This document shows, piece by piece, positions 33,319-44,962 of a stretch of 64,000 nucleotides of DNA. The stretch is from Advenella kashmirensis WT001. Lineage in GTDB: Bacteria; Pseudomonadota; Gammaproteobacteria; Burkholderiales; Burkholderiaceae_B. The stretch spans positions 2,728,001-2,792,000 of the forward strand of contig NC_017964.1 in the NCBI RefSeq assembly GCF_000219915.2. The letters run 5' to 3'. The notes beneath the pieces were generated by a model. That model had not been told where the DNA came from. It searched no databases and was given only the letters and a program-made list of their open reading frames with translations. Each line of letters begins with the position of its first letter. Positions within the stretch are counted from its first letter, which is position 1. Both the position numbers and the translations under genes were made by a program.

Positions 33319-34287
33319 ATGGCTCAAACCACACTGGACGCAGCAACACCGGAAAAAGTGCAGGCAGCACGCAACAGCACGGCATCTGAAGACCGTCAGG
33401 CGATTGCCGCCACCTTGCAGCAGCTCGATCGCGAACTAGTGGGTTTGGTGCCGGTCAAGCAACGTATCCAGGATATTGCCGCACTGCTTCTGGTTGACAA
33501 ACTGCGCGCCGAACGCGGACTGCGTACCGGCGCGCCCAGCCTGCATATGAGTTTCACTGGCAATCCCGGAACGGGTAAAACCACGGTTGCAATGCGTATG
33601 GCGCAAATACTGCATCAACTGGGCTACCTGCGGCGCGGCCATCTGGTGGCGGTAACGCGAGACGATCTGGTCGGGCAATACATCGGGCATACGGCGCCGA
33701 AAACCAAGGAGGTACTGAAAAAAGCCATGGGCGGCGTACTGTTCATTGACGAGGCCTACTACCTTTACCGTCCTGAAAACGAACGTGACTATGGCCAGGA
33801 ATCCATTGAAATCCTGCTTCAGGTCATGGAAAACAACCGTGACGATCTCGTGGTTATCTTTGCCGGCTACAAAGACAGAATGGATCGTTTTTTCTCTTCC
33901 AATCCCGGCATGTCCTCGCGTGTGGCCCACCATATTGATTTTCCTGACTACGCACCCGAAGAATTGGAAAAGATTGCAGACATCATGCTTGAGGACATGC
34001 AGTATCGCTTTGATGAACCGGCGCAGCAGGCGTTTTCCCAATACATCGCCAAGCGCATGCAGCAGCCTTATTTTGCCAACGCCCGCAGCGTGCGCAATGC
34101 ACTGGAGCGTGCCCGCCTGCGCCACGCGTCCAGACTGATGCGCGACCCCGACAATGTCAGCGACGCCGCCCTGCAAACGATTGGTGCGCAGGATATTCGG
34201 GCCAGCCGAGTCTTTTCTGATGCATCGTCTGCCAATCCTCAGGCCAGCAACCAGCATGACCGGCAGCAAGACAACGGGGAGACATAA
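33319..34287 (+). CDS. cbbX: Red-type RuBisCO activase CbbX
   Basis: An AAA+ ATPase of 322 residues that removes inhibitory sugar phosphates from red-type RuBisCO. Walker A is GNPGTGKT (residues 81-88) and Walker B LFIDEA (141-146); the pore-loop [12 protein letters not shown] and the sensor/arginine-finger segment [14 protein letters not shown] follow. Its presence confirms the red lineage of the large subunit. It starts 66 bp after cbbS with an AGGAG site. Confidence 0.95.
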   Translation: MAQTTLDAATPEKVQAARNSTASEDRQAIAATLQQLDRELVGLVPVKQRIQDIAALLLVDKLRAERGLRTGAPSLHMSFTGNPGTGKTTVAMRMAQILHQLGYLRRGHLVAVTRDDLVGQYIGHTAPKTKEVLKKAMGGVLFIDEAYYLYRPENERDYGQESIEILLQVMENNRDDLVVIFAGYKDRMDRFFSSNPGMSSRVAHHIDFPDYAPEELEKIADIMLEDMQYRFDEPAQQAFSQYIAKRMQQPYFANARSVRNALERARLRHASRLMRDPDNVSDAALQTIGAQDIRASRVFSDASSANPQASNQHDRQQDNGET

Positions 34288-34288
34288 C

Positions 34289-35052
34289 ATGCTTAAAGCA
34301 CTGATCTTTGATGTAGACGGGACACTGGCCGATACTGAAACCGTACATCTGCGCGCATTCAATACCGCCTTTATCCTGGCCGGACTCGACTGGTACTGGG
34401 ACGAAGACCTGTACACCCAATTGCTGGCAATTAGCGGTGGCAAGGAGCGCATGGCGCACTACTGGCTTTCCGTAGATCCTGAAGGCGCCAGCACGCTACA
34501 GGCCGCAAGAAAGATCCGTGAGGTTCATGCGATCAAGACCGAGGAATATGCGCGCCTGGTCGATAACGGCCAGATCACCTTGCGTCCGGGTATTCACCGG
34601 CTGATTATCGATGCTTATTGCGCCGGTATACCGCTAGCCATTGCCACCACCACTACTGCAGCCAACGTACAGGCCTTGTTGCATCACTGCCTGGGATCGG
34701 ACTGGAGGAAATTTTTCGTGGCAATTTGCGATGCCAGCACACCTGGCAAGAAAAAACCTGAGCCCGACGTGTATCTGCAGGCGCTGGCCGAACTGGACGT
34801 GGAAGCGACCAACTGCATTGCTTTTGAGGACTCGGAAAACGGCTTGCGCGCAGCGGCCCGCGCCGGTATTTCAACCATCATCACGCCCACCCATTACACC
34901 GCAGGCCAGGATTTTGCCGGCGCCATGCTGGTGCTGCCGCACCTGGCGATCCGGATCTGCCAGTGCCGCCAGGCAACGGCATCCACCAGTCCATGGTGGA
35001 TCTGTTCACGCTCAAATGCCTGCACGCAGATCCCCTGCTCAAGGCCGGCTGA
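34289..35052 (+). CDS. cbbY: HAD-family sugar-phosphate phosphatase CbbY, one frameshift
   Basis: CbbY hydrolyses xylulose-1,5-bisphosphate, a misfire product that inhibits RuBisCO; some members act on phosphoglycolate. The start is [14 protein letters not shown] (HAD motif I). Motif II is IATTTT (for the usual S/T), motif III the Lys in [10 protein letters not shown], and motif [12 protein letters not shown]. One G is missing near 34945; the second frame restores [10 protein letters not shown]...[15 protein letters not shown] and a stop at 35052, giving 254 residues. It starts 1 bp after cbbX stops. Confidence 0.9.
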
Positions 35053-35123
35053 AAGCGGACGCAAGGCGGATCCAAGGCCAACCGAAGACGCGCCAGCAAA
35101 TGATTCAACTCGAGGAGACACTC

Positions 35124-36206
35124 ATGCAAACACCGCAACGACCTACCCTGACCCAGTTCCTGATCGACGAGCGGCGCCGCTTTCCCGAAGCAGGAGGAGA
35201 CTTCAATAGCGTGATCCTCAATATCGCACTGGTCTGTCGCAGAATTTCACATGCCATCGCCTGCGGCGCTCTGGCCGGCGTCAATGGCAGTGCCGATTCG
35301 ACCAACGTGCAGGGCGAGGATCAGAAAAAGCTGGATATTCTGAGCAACGATCTGTTTATCGAAGGAAATCAGTGGGGCGGACAATTGGCCGGCATGGTGT
35401 CCGAAGAGCTGGACGAACCGTACAGCATTCCCAAGCCATATAGCCGCGGGCGTTATCTACTGCTGTTTGACCCGCTTGATGGTTCGTCCAATATTGACGT
35501 AAATGTGGCGGTCGGCAGTATTTTCTCCGTGCTGCGCACGCCTGACTCTCGGCGCACGACCACGGTCAAAGACTATTTGCAGCCTGGCGTCAAACAAGTG
35601 GCCGCAGGCTATGCCATTTACGGCCCGTCGACGATGCTTGTGCTGTCAGTGGGCAACGGCGTACACGCTTTCACGCTTTGTCCGCTGGTGGGCGAGTTCA
35701 TGCTGACCCACCCCAATCTGCAAGTGCCGGAAGACACCAACGAGTTTGCCATCAATACTTCCAACAGTCGCTTCTGGGATGAACCAGTGCGCCGTTATGT
35801 GGACGAATGCATTGCCGGTAAAACCGGTGAGCGTGGCAAGGATTTCAACATGCGCTGGATCGCGTCGCTGGTTGCCGAAGCGCACCGGATCCTGATGCGT
35901 GGCGGCGTGTTTCTGTATCCGCGAGACAATAAACTGCCGGCTCGTAATGGCAGGCTGCGGCTGTTATATGAAGCCAATCCTATCGGATTTATCATGGAGC
36001 AGGCAGGTGGCCGCGCCAGTACCGGACATGAACCGGTATTGCAGGTTGTACCCACTGAAATTCACCAGCGTATTGGTTTTATCTTCGGATCAAAGAACGA
36101 AGTGGAGCGGATCGAAGAGTATCACAAGCATCCGCGCAGGGTCGACTCGCCCAATCCGCTTTTCCATGAACGCAGCTTGTTCACCGAATCGCCAAACATG
36201 CTGTGA
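35124..36206 (+). CDS. cbbF: Fructose-1,6-bisphosphatase class 1
   Basis: CbbF dephosphorylates fructose-1,6-bisphosphate (and commonly sedoheptulose-1,7-bisphosphate in Calvin-cycle operons). 360 residues. The start at 35124 follows GAGGAGA. Motifs: [13 protein letters not shown] and the metal site [17 protein letters not shown], then the sugar-phosphate region [20 protein letters not shown]. Between cbbY and prk in the operon. Confidence 0.95.
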   Translation: MQTPQRPTLTQFLIDERRRFPEAGGDFNSVILNIALVCRRISHAIACGALAGVNGSADSTNVQGEDQKKLDILSNDLFIEGNQWGGQLAGMVSEELDEPYSIPKPYSRGRYLLLFDPLDGSSNIDVNVAVGSIFSVLRTPDSRRTTTVKDYLQPGVKQVAAGYAIYGPSTMLVLSVGNGVHAFTLCPLVGEFMLTHPNLQVPEDTNEFAINTSNSRFWDEPVRRYVDECIAGKTGERGKDFNMRWIASLVAEAHRILMRGGVFLYPRDNKLPARNGRLRLLYEANPIGFIMEQAGGRASTGHEPVLQVVPTEIHQRIGFIFGSKNEVERIEEYHKHPRRVDSPNPLFHERSLFTESPNML

Positions 36207-36311
36207 AACCGCCATGCGCGCAAGACATCGGCAGCTTGTATTGCCGTTGCATAACGTCTTTGCACCATGCCGGCAATAACGCCATCTTTCATTTATCAAA
36301 GGGCCAGAATC

Positions 36312-37193
36312 ATGTCAGAACGCCACCCGATCATTTCCATTACCGGTTCTTCAGGCGCAGGAACCACGTCGGTGACCCGAACCTTCGAAAATATATTCCG
36401 TCGCGAAGGGGTGACCGCCGCTTCCATTGAAGGCGACAGCTTTCATCGCTACGACCGTGCGCAAATGAAAGAGCGGCTGGCTGCCGCAGAAAAAAACGGT
36501 AACGCCAATTTCAGCCATTTCGGGCCGGATACCAATCTGTTTGCCGAACTCGAAACCCTGTTTCGCACCTACAGCGAAAATGGTTCGGGCAAGCGGCGCA
36601 AGTACCTGCATGATGCGCGCGAGGCGGCGCCCTATAAACAGGAGCCTGGTACGTTTACCGAATGGGAAGACATTCCGCCCGATACCGACCTGCTATTTTA
36701 TGAAGGCCTGCACGGCGCGGTCGTGCATGACAAGGTCAATATTGCGCAATATCCCGATTTGCTGGTTGGCGTGGTGCCGGTGATTAATCTGGAATGGATT
36801 CAGAAACTGTGGCGTGACAAATCCACCCGGGGCTATTCGGCCGAAGCGGTCACGGACACCATCTTGCGCCGCATGCCCGACTATGTGAATCATATTTGTC
36901 CGCAGTTCTCACTGACCCACGTCAATTTTCAGCGCGTGCCTTGCGTCGATACGTCCAATCCGTTTATTGCAAGAGACATACCGGCGCCGGACGAGAGCTT
37001 TGTGGTCATTCGCTTTGCCAATCCCAAGGGCATCGATTTTCAGTATCTGCTCAATATGGTTCACGACTCGTTCATGTCGCGGGCCAACACGATCGTGGTA
37101 CCCGGCGGCAAGATGGAGCTAGCCATGCAACTGATCTTTACCCCATTTATCTGGCGCATGATGGAACGCAAGAAGCGCGCTGCACAGACCTGA
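36312..37193 (+). CDS. cbbP: Phosphoribulokinase
   Basis: Makes ribulose-1,5-bisphosphate from ribulose-5-phosphate and ATP, the substrate-forming step for RuBisCO. 293 residues from the ATG at 36312. The P-loop is GSSGAGTTS (residues 12-20), with GDSFHRYDR and the catalytic region [11 protein letters not shown]. Length and the N-terminal [16 protein letters not shown] are typical of the class I (proteobacterial, octameric) enzyme. It ends 10 bp before the transketolase gene. Confidence 0.96.
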   Translation: MSERHPIISITGSSGAGTTSVTRTFENIFRREGVTAASIEGDSFHRYDRAQMKERLAAAEKNGNANFSHFGPDTNLFAELETLFRTYSENGSGKRRKYLHDAREAAPYKQEPGTFTEWEDIPPDTDLLFYEGLHGAVVHDKVNIAQYPDLLVGVVPVINLEWIQKLWRDKSTRGYSAEAVTDTILRRMPDYVNHICPQFSLTHVNFQRVPCVDTSNPFIARDIPAPDESFVVIRFANPKGIDFQYLLNMVHDSFMSRANTIVVPGGKMELAMQLIFTPFIWRMMERKKRAAQT

Positions 37194-37203
37194 GGAGACC
37201 CTG

Positions 37204-39227
37204 ATGAATCTTGCCGAAAAAATAACCCTAGAAGACACCCGCCATGCAGATGCATTGCGCTTTCTGGCTGCTGATGCGGTCGAGCAGGCGCAATCGGGGC
37301 ATCCGGGTGCCCCCATGGGCATGGCCGACATCGCCCAGGTGCTGTGGCGTCGCCATCTATCCCATAACCCCGCTGACCCTGGCTGGTTCAATCGCGACCG
37401 CTTTGTGCTGTCCAATGGCCATGGGTCCATGCTGCTGTACGCTTTACTGCACCTGACTGGTTACGATCTGCCGCTCGATGAAATCCGGCAATTTCGCCAA
37501 CTGCATTCGCGCACCCCTGGCCACCCCGAAGTGGGCATCACGCCCGGCGTAGAGACCACCACCGGCCCGCTGGGGCAAGGCCTGGCCAACGCCGTGGGCA
37601 TGGCGCTTGCCGAAAAACTGCTGGCGTGCCGATACAATCACCCCGGCCATATGATTGTGGACCATTACACCTACGTCTTTGTCGGCGACGGTTGCCTGAT
37701 GGAGGGCATCAGCCATGAAGCCTGCTCGCTGGCCGGCACGCTCGGGCTGGGCAAGCTGATCTGCTTTTACGATGATAATGGCATTTCCATTGACGGCGAC
37801 GTGGCCGGCTGGTTCGGCGACGACACCGTCGCACGCTTTGCTGCATATAACTGGAATGTGATTGCCAATGTCGACGGACATGACCCGGCGGCGATTGATG
37901 CAGCCATCTTTCAGGCCAAATCGCAGCCAGCCGCGCAAGCGCGCCCGACGCTGATCTGCTGCCGTACACATATCGGCCACGGCGCGCCAACCAAGGCTGG
38001 CAGCCATTCGGTCCACGGCGCCCCGCTGGGTGCCGATGAAATTGCAGCCATGCGAGCCGCAAGAAACTGGCCTTATGCAGAATTCGAACTGCCACAGGAT
38101 GTGGTGGACGACTGGAGCGCCACCGAGCAAGGTGCGGCCCGGCAGTTGCTCTGGCAACAGCAGTTTGATCGCTGGCAGGCGCGCTACCCTGAAGACGCGC
38201 GGGAGCTGGCGCAACGATTGGCTGGCGACATTCCCGATAACGCGCTGCTGGCCCTGGAAAACTTGCTGGACGCCAGCGAAGCGCTGCATGGCAACATTGC
38301 TACCCGCAAGGCGTCGCAGATTGTGCTTGAGGCCATCACGCCCGAACTGCCAGGCTTATTCGGTGGTTCGGCAGATCTGAGCGGCTCAAATCTGACTAAT
38401 GTCAAATCCTCGGTGTGGGTCAATCATCAGGCCAGGGTAATTATCTAAGCTACGGGGTGCGCGAATTCGGCATGGCCGCAGTCATGAACGGCCTTGCCCT
38501 GCACGGTGGATTCATTCCCTATGGGGGCACCTTCCTGACCTTCTCGGATTACTCGCGCAATGCGATTCGCATGGCCGCACTCATGAAACAACGCGTGATT
38601 CATGTGTTTACCCACGACTCCATCGGGCTGGGCGAAGACGGTCCCACACATCAACCGGTGGAGCACCTGAGTGCGCTGCGTGTTATACCCAATAACCGTG
38701 TATGGCGCCCCTGCGACGGCGAAGAAACGGCCATTGCATGGCAGCAGGCATTGAAGCGACAAGATGGCCCGACCTGCCTGATATTGTCACGCCAGAACCT
38801 GACACCGTTCACCCGCGAGAAAACCCAGCGCGAGCAGATTGCGCGTGGCGGCTACATTCTGCAGGACGCTGACCATGCACAGGCGGTCCTCATTGCGACC
38901 GGATCAGAAGTGGGTATCGCAGTCAAAGCGGCAACGGCCTTGCGCGAGGACGGCATTGCGGTGCGCGTCGTATCCATGCCATGCGTGGAACTGTTCTTTG
39001 CCCAGCCACAAGCGTGGCGTGATCAGATCCTGCCCCCGGAGATGCCGCGCGTCAGCATTGAAGCCGGCTCCAGCTGGTTCTGGCGTGGTGTGGTCAACAA
39101 CGGTACCGCCATCGGCATTGACACCTTTGGGGAATCAGCACCGGCGGGTCAGCTCTATGACTATTTCGGCATCACCCCCCAGGCAGCATGCAAGGCAGTT
39201 CATGCATTGCTTAACCAGGCTTCATAA
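37204..39227 (+). CDS. cbbT: Transketolase, one frameshift
   Basis: A thiamine-diphosphate transketolase of about 674 residues serving regeneration of ribulose bisphosphate. The TPP fold shows [19 protein letters not shown], the [13 protein letters not shown] and [10 protein letters not shown] cofactor loop, and the C-terminal [19 protein letters not shown]. One base is missing near 38430; the join reads SSVWVNHQ / [16 protein letters not shown]. It lies between prk and the aldolase gene. Confidence 0.94.
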
Positions 39228-39288
39228 CACGATTCGTTCGCAGGGTTTCTCGTGCTTAATGCCCCCTGCTTTACCCAAGGAGATTTAC

Positions 39289-40343
39289 ATGGCCCTCGTT
39301 TCTTTACGTCAACTATTGGATCACGCTGCCGAGCATGGTTACGGCATTCCCGCCTTCAACGTCAACAATCTGGAACAGATCCAGGCGATCATGCAGGCCG
39401 CATCAAGCACCGACAGCCCGGTCATCCTGCAGGCTTCTGCCGGCGCCCGAAAATATGCCGGCGAAGCTTCCTGCGCCGGCTGGTCGAGGCAGCCATTGAA
39501 TCCTACCCCGACATTCCGGTATGCATGCATCAGGATCATGGCGCCAGTCCGGCAGTTTGCCAGGCGTCAATCCGCTCCGGCTTTTCAAGTGTGATGATGG
39601 ATGGTTCTCTGTTGGCCGATATGAAAACGCCCTCAAGCTATGAATATAATGTGGCTGTAACGCGACAGGTCGCCGATATGGCGCACTGCGTCGGTGTTTC
39701 GGTCGAAGGTGAACTTGGCTGCCTGGGCTCACTTGAATCGGGCCAGGCGGGCGAAGAAGATGGCTCCGGTGCGCAAGGGATATTGTCGCACGAGCAACTG
39801 CTGACCGATCCGGAACAGGCCGCCGACTTTGTTGCCCGAACCGGCGTAGATGCGCTGGCCATTGCCATTGGCACCAGCCACGGCGCCTATAAATTTACCC
39901 GCAAACCCACCGGCGATATTCTGGCCATTGAGCGTATCCGCGCCATCCACGAGCGCATTCCCAATACGCATCTGGTCATGCACGGCTCCTCTTCAGTTCC
40001 TCAGGAATGGCTGGACGTTATTCGCCAGCATGGGGGCAACATCCGTGAGACGTACGGCGTGCCTGTAGAGGAAATTTGTGAAGGCATCAAAAATGGCGTG
40101 CGCAAAGTCAATATCGATACCGACATCCGACTGGCAATGACAGGTGCAATGCGTCGCAGCATGATGCAGGACACGGCGGAATTTGATCCGCGCAAGTTCT
40201 TCAAGGACGCAACCGCGGCGGCACGGCAGATTTGCCAGGAGCGTTTCGAAGCGTTTGGCTGTGCGGGCCAGGCTTCGGTCATCAAGCCGATCGCGCTGGA
40301 AAAGATGGCCGGCATCTATGCGCAGCAGGCCGCTGCCGCCTGA
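39289..40343 (+). CDS. cbbA: Class II fructose-bisphosphate aldolase, one frameshift
   Basis: A zinc-dependent aldolase joining triose phosphates to fructose-1,6-bisphosphate or sedoheptulose-1,7-bisphosphate. About 351 residues. The start [19 protein letters not shown] has AAGGAG upstream. Zinc-site histidines are in CMHQDHGAS and [11 protein letters not shown]; the catalytic DG segment is MMDGSL. One base is missing near 39462, after ARKYAGEA; the second frame gives [18 protein letters not shown]. Last gene of the cbb operon, followed by a strong terminator. Confidence 0.94.
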
Positions 40344-40381
40344 GGTCTGTCGATCGCGCTTTACCATTCACTGCAATGACG

Positions 40382-40414
40382 AAGGGGCTCAATATAGAGA
40401 GCCCCTTCTTTTTG
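40382..40414 (+). terminator. Rho-independent terminator of the cbb operon
   Basis: AAGGGGCTC-aatataga-GAGCCCCTT followed by CTTTTT, 40 bp after the aldolase stop. A 9-bp perfect stem. Confidence 0.9.
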
Positions 40415-40495
40415 GCTGTTGTGCCATACCGACACAGCAGGTATACCGCTAATGAGCACCAGGCACGCCACTTAAGCAGCATGCCTGGCGCCGCA

Positions 40496-41608
40496 TCAAT
40501 CGAAAGTAACCACGGAACGGATCGAGGTACCCGCATGCATCAGATCAAATGCCTCGTTGATCTTCTCGATTGGCATGACATGTGTGATCAGGTCATCAAT
40601 ATTGATCTTGCCTTCCATGTACCAGTCAACAATTTTTGGCACATCGGTACGACCGCGTGCGCCGCCAAATGCCGAACCCTGCCAGACGCGGCCGGTAACC
40701 AGCTGGAATGGTCGTGTCGAGATTTCCTGGCCCGCACCGGCCACGCCGATAATCGTGCTCTTGCCCCAGCCTTTATGGCAGGACTCCAGCGCCTGGCGCA
40801 TCAGATTCACATTGCCGATACATTCAAAGGTATGATCGGCGCCGCCCTTGGTCAGACTCACCAGGTAGGGAACGATATCGCCTTCGACTTCTTTCGGATT
40901 GACAAAATGCGTCATGCCGAACTTGCGAGCCAGCTCTTCGCGTGCCGGATTGATGTCTACGCCGATAATCATATCGGCACCGGCCATGCGCGCACCCTGA
41001 ACGACATTTAAACCAATGCCGCCCAGACCAAATACAATCACCTTATCGCCGGGCTGTACCTTCGCTGTATAGATGACTGCACCAACACCGGTTGTGACGC
41101 CGCAGCCGATGTAGCAGACCTTTTCAAAAGGCGCATCTTCGCGGATTTTGGCAAGTGCAATCTCCGGCACCACCGTGTAATTGGAAAACGTGGACGTACC
41201 CATGTAGTGAAATACATCCTTGCCATTCAATTTGAAGCGGCTGGTGCCATCGGGCATCAGGCCCTTGCCCTGGGTTTCGCGAATGGCACCGCACAAATTG
41301 GTCTTGCGCGACAGGCAGAATACGCAATTGCGGCACTCTGGCGTATAAAGCGGAATCACGTGATCGCCAGGTTTGAGCGTGGTGACGCCAGAGCCCACCT
41401 CTACGACCACACCGGCGCCTTCGTGGCCCAGAATAGCTGGAAAAATGCCCTCCGGATCATCACCGGACAGCGTGAACATATCTGTATGACACACACCCGA
41501 TGCCTTGATTTCCACCAGCACTTCGAATGCACGCGGGCCGTCCAGCTGGACAGTCTCGATCGTCAGTGGCGCCCCGGCTTTGGTGGCAACAGCGGCTTTT
41601 GTTTCCAT
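40496..41608 (-). CDS. frmA: S-(hydroxymethyl)glutathione dehydrogenase (class III alcohol dehydrogenase)
   Basis: A zinc-dependent dehydrogenase of 370 residues that oxidises S-hydroxymethylglutathione to S-formylglutathione, the main step of glutathione-linked formaldehyde oxidation. Catalytic zinc ligands are in [16 protein letters not shown] and the structural zinc Cys cluster in CRNCVFC. The nucleotide fold is [20 protein letters not shown]. It follows gfa by 15 bp on the minus strand and probably shares its -24/-12 promoter. Confidence 0.97.
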   Translation of the reverse strand: METKAAVATKAGAPLTIETVQLDGPRAFEVLVEIKASGVCHTDMFTLSGDDPEGIFPAILGHEGAGVVVEVGSGVTTLKPGDHVIPLYTPECRNCVFCLSRKTNLCGAIRETQGKGLMPDGTSRFKLNGKDVFHYMGTSTFSNYTVVPEIALAKIREDAPFEKVCYIGCGVTTGVGAVIYTAKVQPGDKVIVFGLGGIGLNVVQGARMAGADMIIGVDINPAREELARKFGMTHFVNPKEVEGDIVPYLVSLTKGGADHTFECIGNVNLMRQALESCHKGWGKSTIIGVAGAGQEISTRPFQLVTGRVWQGSAFGGARGRTDVPKIVDWYMEGKINIDDLITHVMPIEKINEAFDLMHAGTSIRSVVTFD

Positions 41609-41623
41609 TACTTCAACTCCTGC

Positions 41624-42193
41624 TTAAGATGCATTTTTCGATTTTGCAACGTGTGTTGCGATAACGTCCATCAACGCTGGCGACAGCGCATCATAGGGCG
41701 GCAATCCCAGTTCGTTCAGTCTTGCACGAATGCCATCCATTTCCGCAGGATCGGTACCTGTTTCAATAATGGACGAGACAAAAGCGGCAAAGGTGGGCGC
41801 AGACCAGCCGGTCTGGGGAGAACGCTCTGTATGAATGAAATCGAGCCCATAGAATGGATGCTGCGTGTTTTCAATACGGCCATACATGTGAACGCCGCAG
41901 CCGCTGCACGCATAACGCTGAATGGCTGCCGATTCGTCGACCACCTTGAGCTTGTCGCCATGAGCTGTGACCTGCACAGACTCTTTTGGCACCACGGCAA
42001 CCTGCGAAAACAGGGCGCCGGCGGGCCGCCAGCATTTGGAACAACCACAAAGGTGATTGTGGGCCGATTGCGAGTTCACTGTTACTTCGACCCTGTCTGT
42101 CTCGCAATTACAAACCAGTTTGCCACCGGTAAAGTTATTGTCTGTACTAGCCTGAACGCCATTGTTAACGGCTGGATGGATATTGTAACTCAT
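41624..42193 (-). CDS. gfa: S-(hydroxymethyl)glutathione synthase (Gfa)
   Basis: Gfa speeds the condensation of formaldehyde with glutathione. 189 residues from the ATG at 42193 ([12 protein letters not shown]), the usual length; an in-frame start at 42250 is less likely. The zinc-binding cysteines are visible in [16 protein letters not shown] and [13 protein letters not shown]. It is the first gene of gfa-frmA and has a very good sigma-54-type promoter 70-90 bp upstream. Confidence 0.95.
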   Translation of the reverse strand: MSYNIHPAVNNGVQASTDNNFTGGKLVCNCETDRVEVTVNSQSAHNHLCGCSKCWRPAGALFSQVAVVPKESVQVTAHGDKLKVVDESAAIQRYACSGCGVHMYGRIENTQHPFYGLDFIHTERSPQTGWSAPTFAAFVSSIIETGTDPAEMDGIRARLNELGLPPYDALSPALMDVIATHVAKSKNAS

Positions 42194-42263
42194 ATGTGTC
42201 TCCGGATTGGTTATGACTGCTTCTGACTTGATCGGGCATCTCCCCCGCAATAACCATCACTCA

Positions 42264-42280
42264 AGCAACTTCCATGCCAA
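42264..42280 (-). promoter_or_regulatory. Sigma-54 (-24/-12) promoter of gfa-frmA
   Basis: Minus strand reads TTGGCATGGAAGTTGCT; GG and GC are exactly 10 bp apart and 12 of 13 specified consensus positions match. The start would be near 42253, giving a 60-nt leader before gfa. Confidence 0.75.
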
Positions 42281-42360
42281 TCATCGGAAACAATTGCCTG
42301 CCTGGCGAAAACTACAGTGAATAGAAGCAGAACCATTCCCCTTTGGCAACAGCCCGGCAT

Positions 42361-42378
42361 CGCTCGCTGGAACGAGCG
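42361..42378. promoter_or_regulatory. Palindrome upstream of the gfa promoter
   Basis: CGCTCG-CTGGAA-CGAGCG, perfect 6-bp arms, about 85-100 bp upstream of the -24 box. The position suits an enhancer-binding protein, but I do not see the same sequence before xoxF. Confidence 0.35.
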
Positions 42379-42595
42379 CGTCTGCAGTTGTTCAGAATAC
42401 GATACAGGCTGTGCCATGCTCGCCGCAGATGCACGCGGTGCGATACAGATACTGCATCAGCAGGCGATGCCGCGCCTGGTCTGTTGCCCCGCTCTGCCGC
42501 AATATGCAAGCTTGCCAGACCGCGGCATCGCAGGGACAATCAGACAAATAAACCACGCAGGCAAACCTGTCCAGATGCCCGGGCGTGCGATTGTG

Positions 42596-43635
42596 TCAGG
42601 ACGCGTCCGAGAGCTGCGCCATGGTCTGAGTCAGCGCCGCAAGAATGAGTGGATCCGACGGCGTATGGGTGCCACCCGGTACCCAGTGCACATCGGCGCC
42701 GGGAAGGAAGCGCTGCAGCAAATGCACATTGGCGGCCGGACATATCCAGTCATGCGTGCCATGCAGCAAAGTAGCCTTCATCGGCACCTCGCGCAGTTGC
42801 GCCAGTAGCGCAGGCAGGTCGATAAACCCCATGTGGCGCAAATAGTGTGCCTGGATACGATATTTATGGATAATGCGCTGCGCCGCCTTAGCCCGATCGG
42901 GTTCGTCTTGGCCACTGTCAGCCTGGAGACTGCCGTGCCGACAGCCGTCTGGTCTGTCGCGCTCTGATCCTGGACTTGCTTTTTTGCGGCCTGCTGCCCC
43001 TTAGGTGCTTGCTGCGTGACTTTACCCTGCATCATGCTGACCATAATCTTGCTTTCATAGCTGCTCCAGCGCTCGGCTGCATCCGATATTTTCTCGCGAT
43101 CACTGCCCAGCAGCCGGTCCGCCAGCGTCTGCAAGACTGATTCTTTTTCACTATTGCTCATGGTCTCGGTCAGGCTGTCCCAGGCTTGCGGCACCAATGC
43201 CTGCAATTGCTGGAAGAACCAGTCCAGCTGCAACCGGGAAGGCAGGAACGTGCCGCGCAGCACGAGATGACGAATGTGTTTTGCATGCCTGGCCGCATAG
43301 GCCAGGGCCAGGTATGCTCCCCAAGATCCGCCCACGACGGTCCACGCCGAAATGGCCAGATGCTGTCGCAACCGTTCAATATCGTCTACCAAATGCGCCG
43401 TTGTATTATGTTCCAGACTTCCGGTGGGCAGGCTTTTGCCGCTGCCGCGCTGGTCAAACAGGACGACCCGCCAGCGATTCAGGTCAAACCACTCCAGCAT
43501 GGCCAGATTACTGCTACTGCCCGGCCCGCCATGCAGAACGACTGCGGCAGGCGCCCGGACATTGCCGAATTCGGCGTAATACAACTGGTGCCCATCGGGG
43601 GTCTGCAGATAACCTTGGGACAATGGCATGCTCAT
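42596..43635 (-). CDS. pip: Proline iminopeptidase-like alpha/beta hydrolase, one frameshift
   Basis: An alpha/beta hydrolase of the prolyl aminopeptidase (S33) family, about 346 residues after repair. The start is set at 43635 (MSMPLSQGYLQTPDG). Motifs: VLHGGPGSS (oxyanion loop), FDQRGSGKS, and the nucleophile GGSWGAYLALAYA. The second frame brings LHGTHDWICPAANV (acid) and VPGGTH (His). One base is missing near 42895. The cap region holds an unusual Gln/Lys/Ala-rich insert of about 35 residues (from KVTQQAPKGQQAAKK on). Confidence 0.82.
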
Positions 43636-43734
43636 AAAAACAAGTTCCGGACAGAAGATGAAAACAGGATCGCACATTACAACTGATATAATGGCCAAGG
43701 CATAAACCGGAAATTTTTTGCAGGTTAAAGCGCC

Positions 43735-43762
43735 TTGACAAATATGCGAGTCATGCTACCAT
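43735..43762 (+). promoter_or_regulatory. Sigma-70 promoter candidate of pqqA
   Basis: TTGACA (43735-43740), 16 bp spacer, TACCAT (43757-43762). The start would give a leader of about 125 nt before pqqA. No -24/-12 element is seen here. Confidence 0.5.
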
Positions 43763-43894
43763 TAATTTGACTGCGCATCGTTTTACAGTCATGCGGGGCA
43801 GTAGCCATATTCAATTATCAGTATCATGCTGGTAGCTGGCTCATACACCTTCTGCCTGCCACTTCGACATTTTCCATCTGAACAGGAGATATTT

Positions 43895-43969
43895 ATGAAA
43901 TGGACAACACCTGAGTTTTGCGATCTGCGTTTTGGCTTTGAAATCACGATGTACATTGCCAACCGTTAA
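43895..43969 (+). CDS. pqqA: PQQ precursor peptide PqqA
   Basis: A 24-residue ribosomal peptide, the source of PQQ. The sequence around the conserved pair is DLRFGFEITMYIANR, with the Glu and Tyr (E-x3-Y) that become cross-linked by PqqE. An AGGAGA ribosome-binding site precedes the ATG. It is 63 bp before pqqB. Confidence 0.96.
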   Translation: MKWTTPEFCDLRFGFEITMYIANR

Positions 43970-44032
43970 TCTGCATCCTACGCTCATACCATGCGGCGCT
44001 GGCGAGAGCCAGTGCCGTTTTACTTGCTACCT

Positions 44033-44962
44033 ATGAAAATTCTTGTGCTTGGCTCTGCCGCCGGTGGCGGATTCCCGCAGTGGAACTGCAACTGTCCCAA
44101 TTGTGATGGTGTGCGCCGACAAAGCATCCGCGCCATCCCCCGTACCCAGTCATCCATTGCGATATCGGCCGACGGTATTCAGTGGCTGCTGGTCAATGCT
44201 TCTCCCGATATTCTCAAACAAATCCAGGCTAACCCTGCCCTGCAGCCCGCGCGCAGCGTGCGTGATACCGGTATCACATCTGTAATATTAATGGATGCCC
44301 AGATCGATCATGTGACCGGCCTGCTGATGCTGCGCGAAAGCGGCAGCCCCATCCCCTTGTATTGCACTGAGCCGGTATGGAACGACCTGAGCACCGGCCT
44401 ACCGCTCACCCAGGTCCTGTCGCATTATTGCGGCCTGACGCACCGGCACATCACCGTTGAAGAAAATCGCTTCAGCCCGCCTTTGCAACTGGTCGAGCTG
44501 CCGGGCATTACCATTACCCCGTTTCCGCTCACCAGCAAGGCCCCGCCCTATTCGCCCAACCGCAATAATCCGCAGGTGGGCGACAATATCGGCCTGCTTA
44601 TTACCAGCGAGCGCTCCGGCAAAAGTCTTTTTTATGCACCCGGTCTGGGCCAGATCGAACCGCTGGTCCTGGAGGCCATGTCCCGCGCTGATTGCGTCAT
44701 GGTAGACGGCACGGTGTGGACCGAAGACGAGATGATCCGTCTTGGCCTGTCACGCAAGACTGCCGCCCAGATGGGCCATCTGCCGCAATCGGGACCTAAC
44801 GGCATGATCAGCGTTCTGGACTCGCTGGGCGACAATAAACGCAAAATTCTTATTCATATTAACAACAGCAATCCGATTCTGAATCAGGATTCGGAAGAAG
44901 CTGCAGTGCTGCAACGGCATAATATTGAAATCGCCGTTGACGGCATGGAGATCACATTGTGA
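44033..44962 (+). CDS. pqqB: PQQ biosynthesis protein PqqB
   Basis: A metallo-beta-lactamase-fold protein of 309 residues needed for PQQ formation (proposed hydroxylase of the tyrosine part). The ATG at 44033 is chosen because [19 protein letters not shown] is the canonical start; a further upstream ATG exists. The zinc-site Cys pair NCNCPNC and the [13 protein letters not shown] motif (in place of HxHxDH) are visible. Its stop overlaps the pqqC start by 2-4 bases. Confidence 0.96.
   Translation: MKILVLGSAAGGGFPQWNCNCPNCDGVRRQSIRAIPRTQSSIAISADGIQWLLVNASPDILKQIQANPALQPARSVRDTGITSVILMDAQIDHVTGLLMLRESGSPIPLYCTEPVWNDLSTGLPLTQVLSHYCGLTHRHITVEENRFSPPLQLVELPGITITPFPLTSKAPPYSPNRNNPQVGDNIGLLITSERSGKSLFYAPGLGQIEPLVLEAMSRADCVMVDGTVWTEDEMIRLGLSRKTAAQMGHLPQSGPNGMISVLDSLGDNKRKILIHINNSNPILNQDSEEAAVLQRHNIEIAVDGMEITL

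Noticed and set aside
42395..42595. An open frame of 67 codons directly following, and in phase with, the pip stop codon (ending RTACICGEHGTACIVF), suggesting stop-codon readthrough
   Set aside because: The pip-like protein already ends at the normal family length, the extension matches no domain I know, and a 67-codon open frame is not rare at this GC.
43707..43722. A possible -24/-12 element before pqqA (CCGGAAATTTTTTGC)
   Set aside because: Spacing is 9 instead of 10 and the -24 half is poor. A missing T in the homopolymer could rescue the spacing, but a sigma-70 promoter is a better fit.
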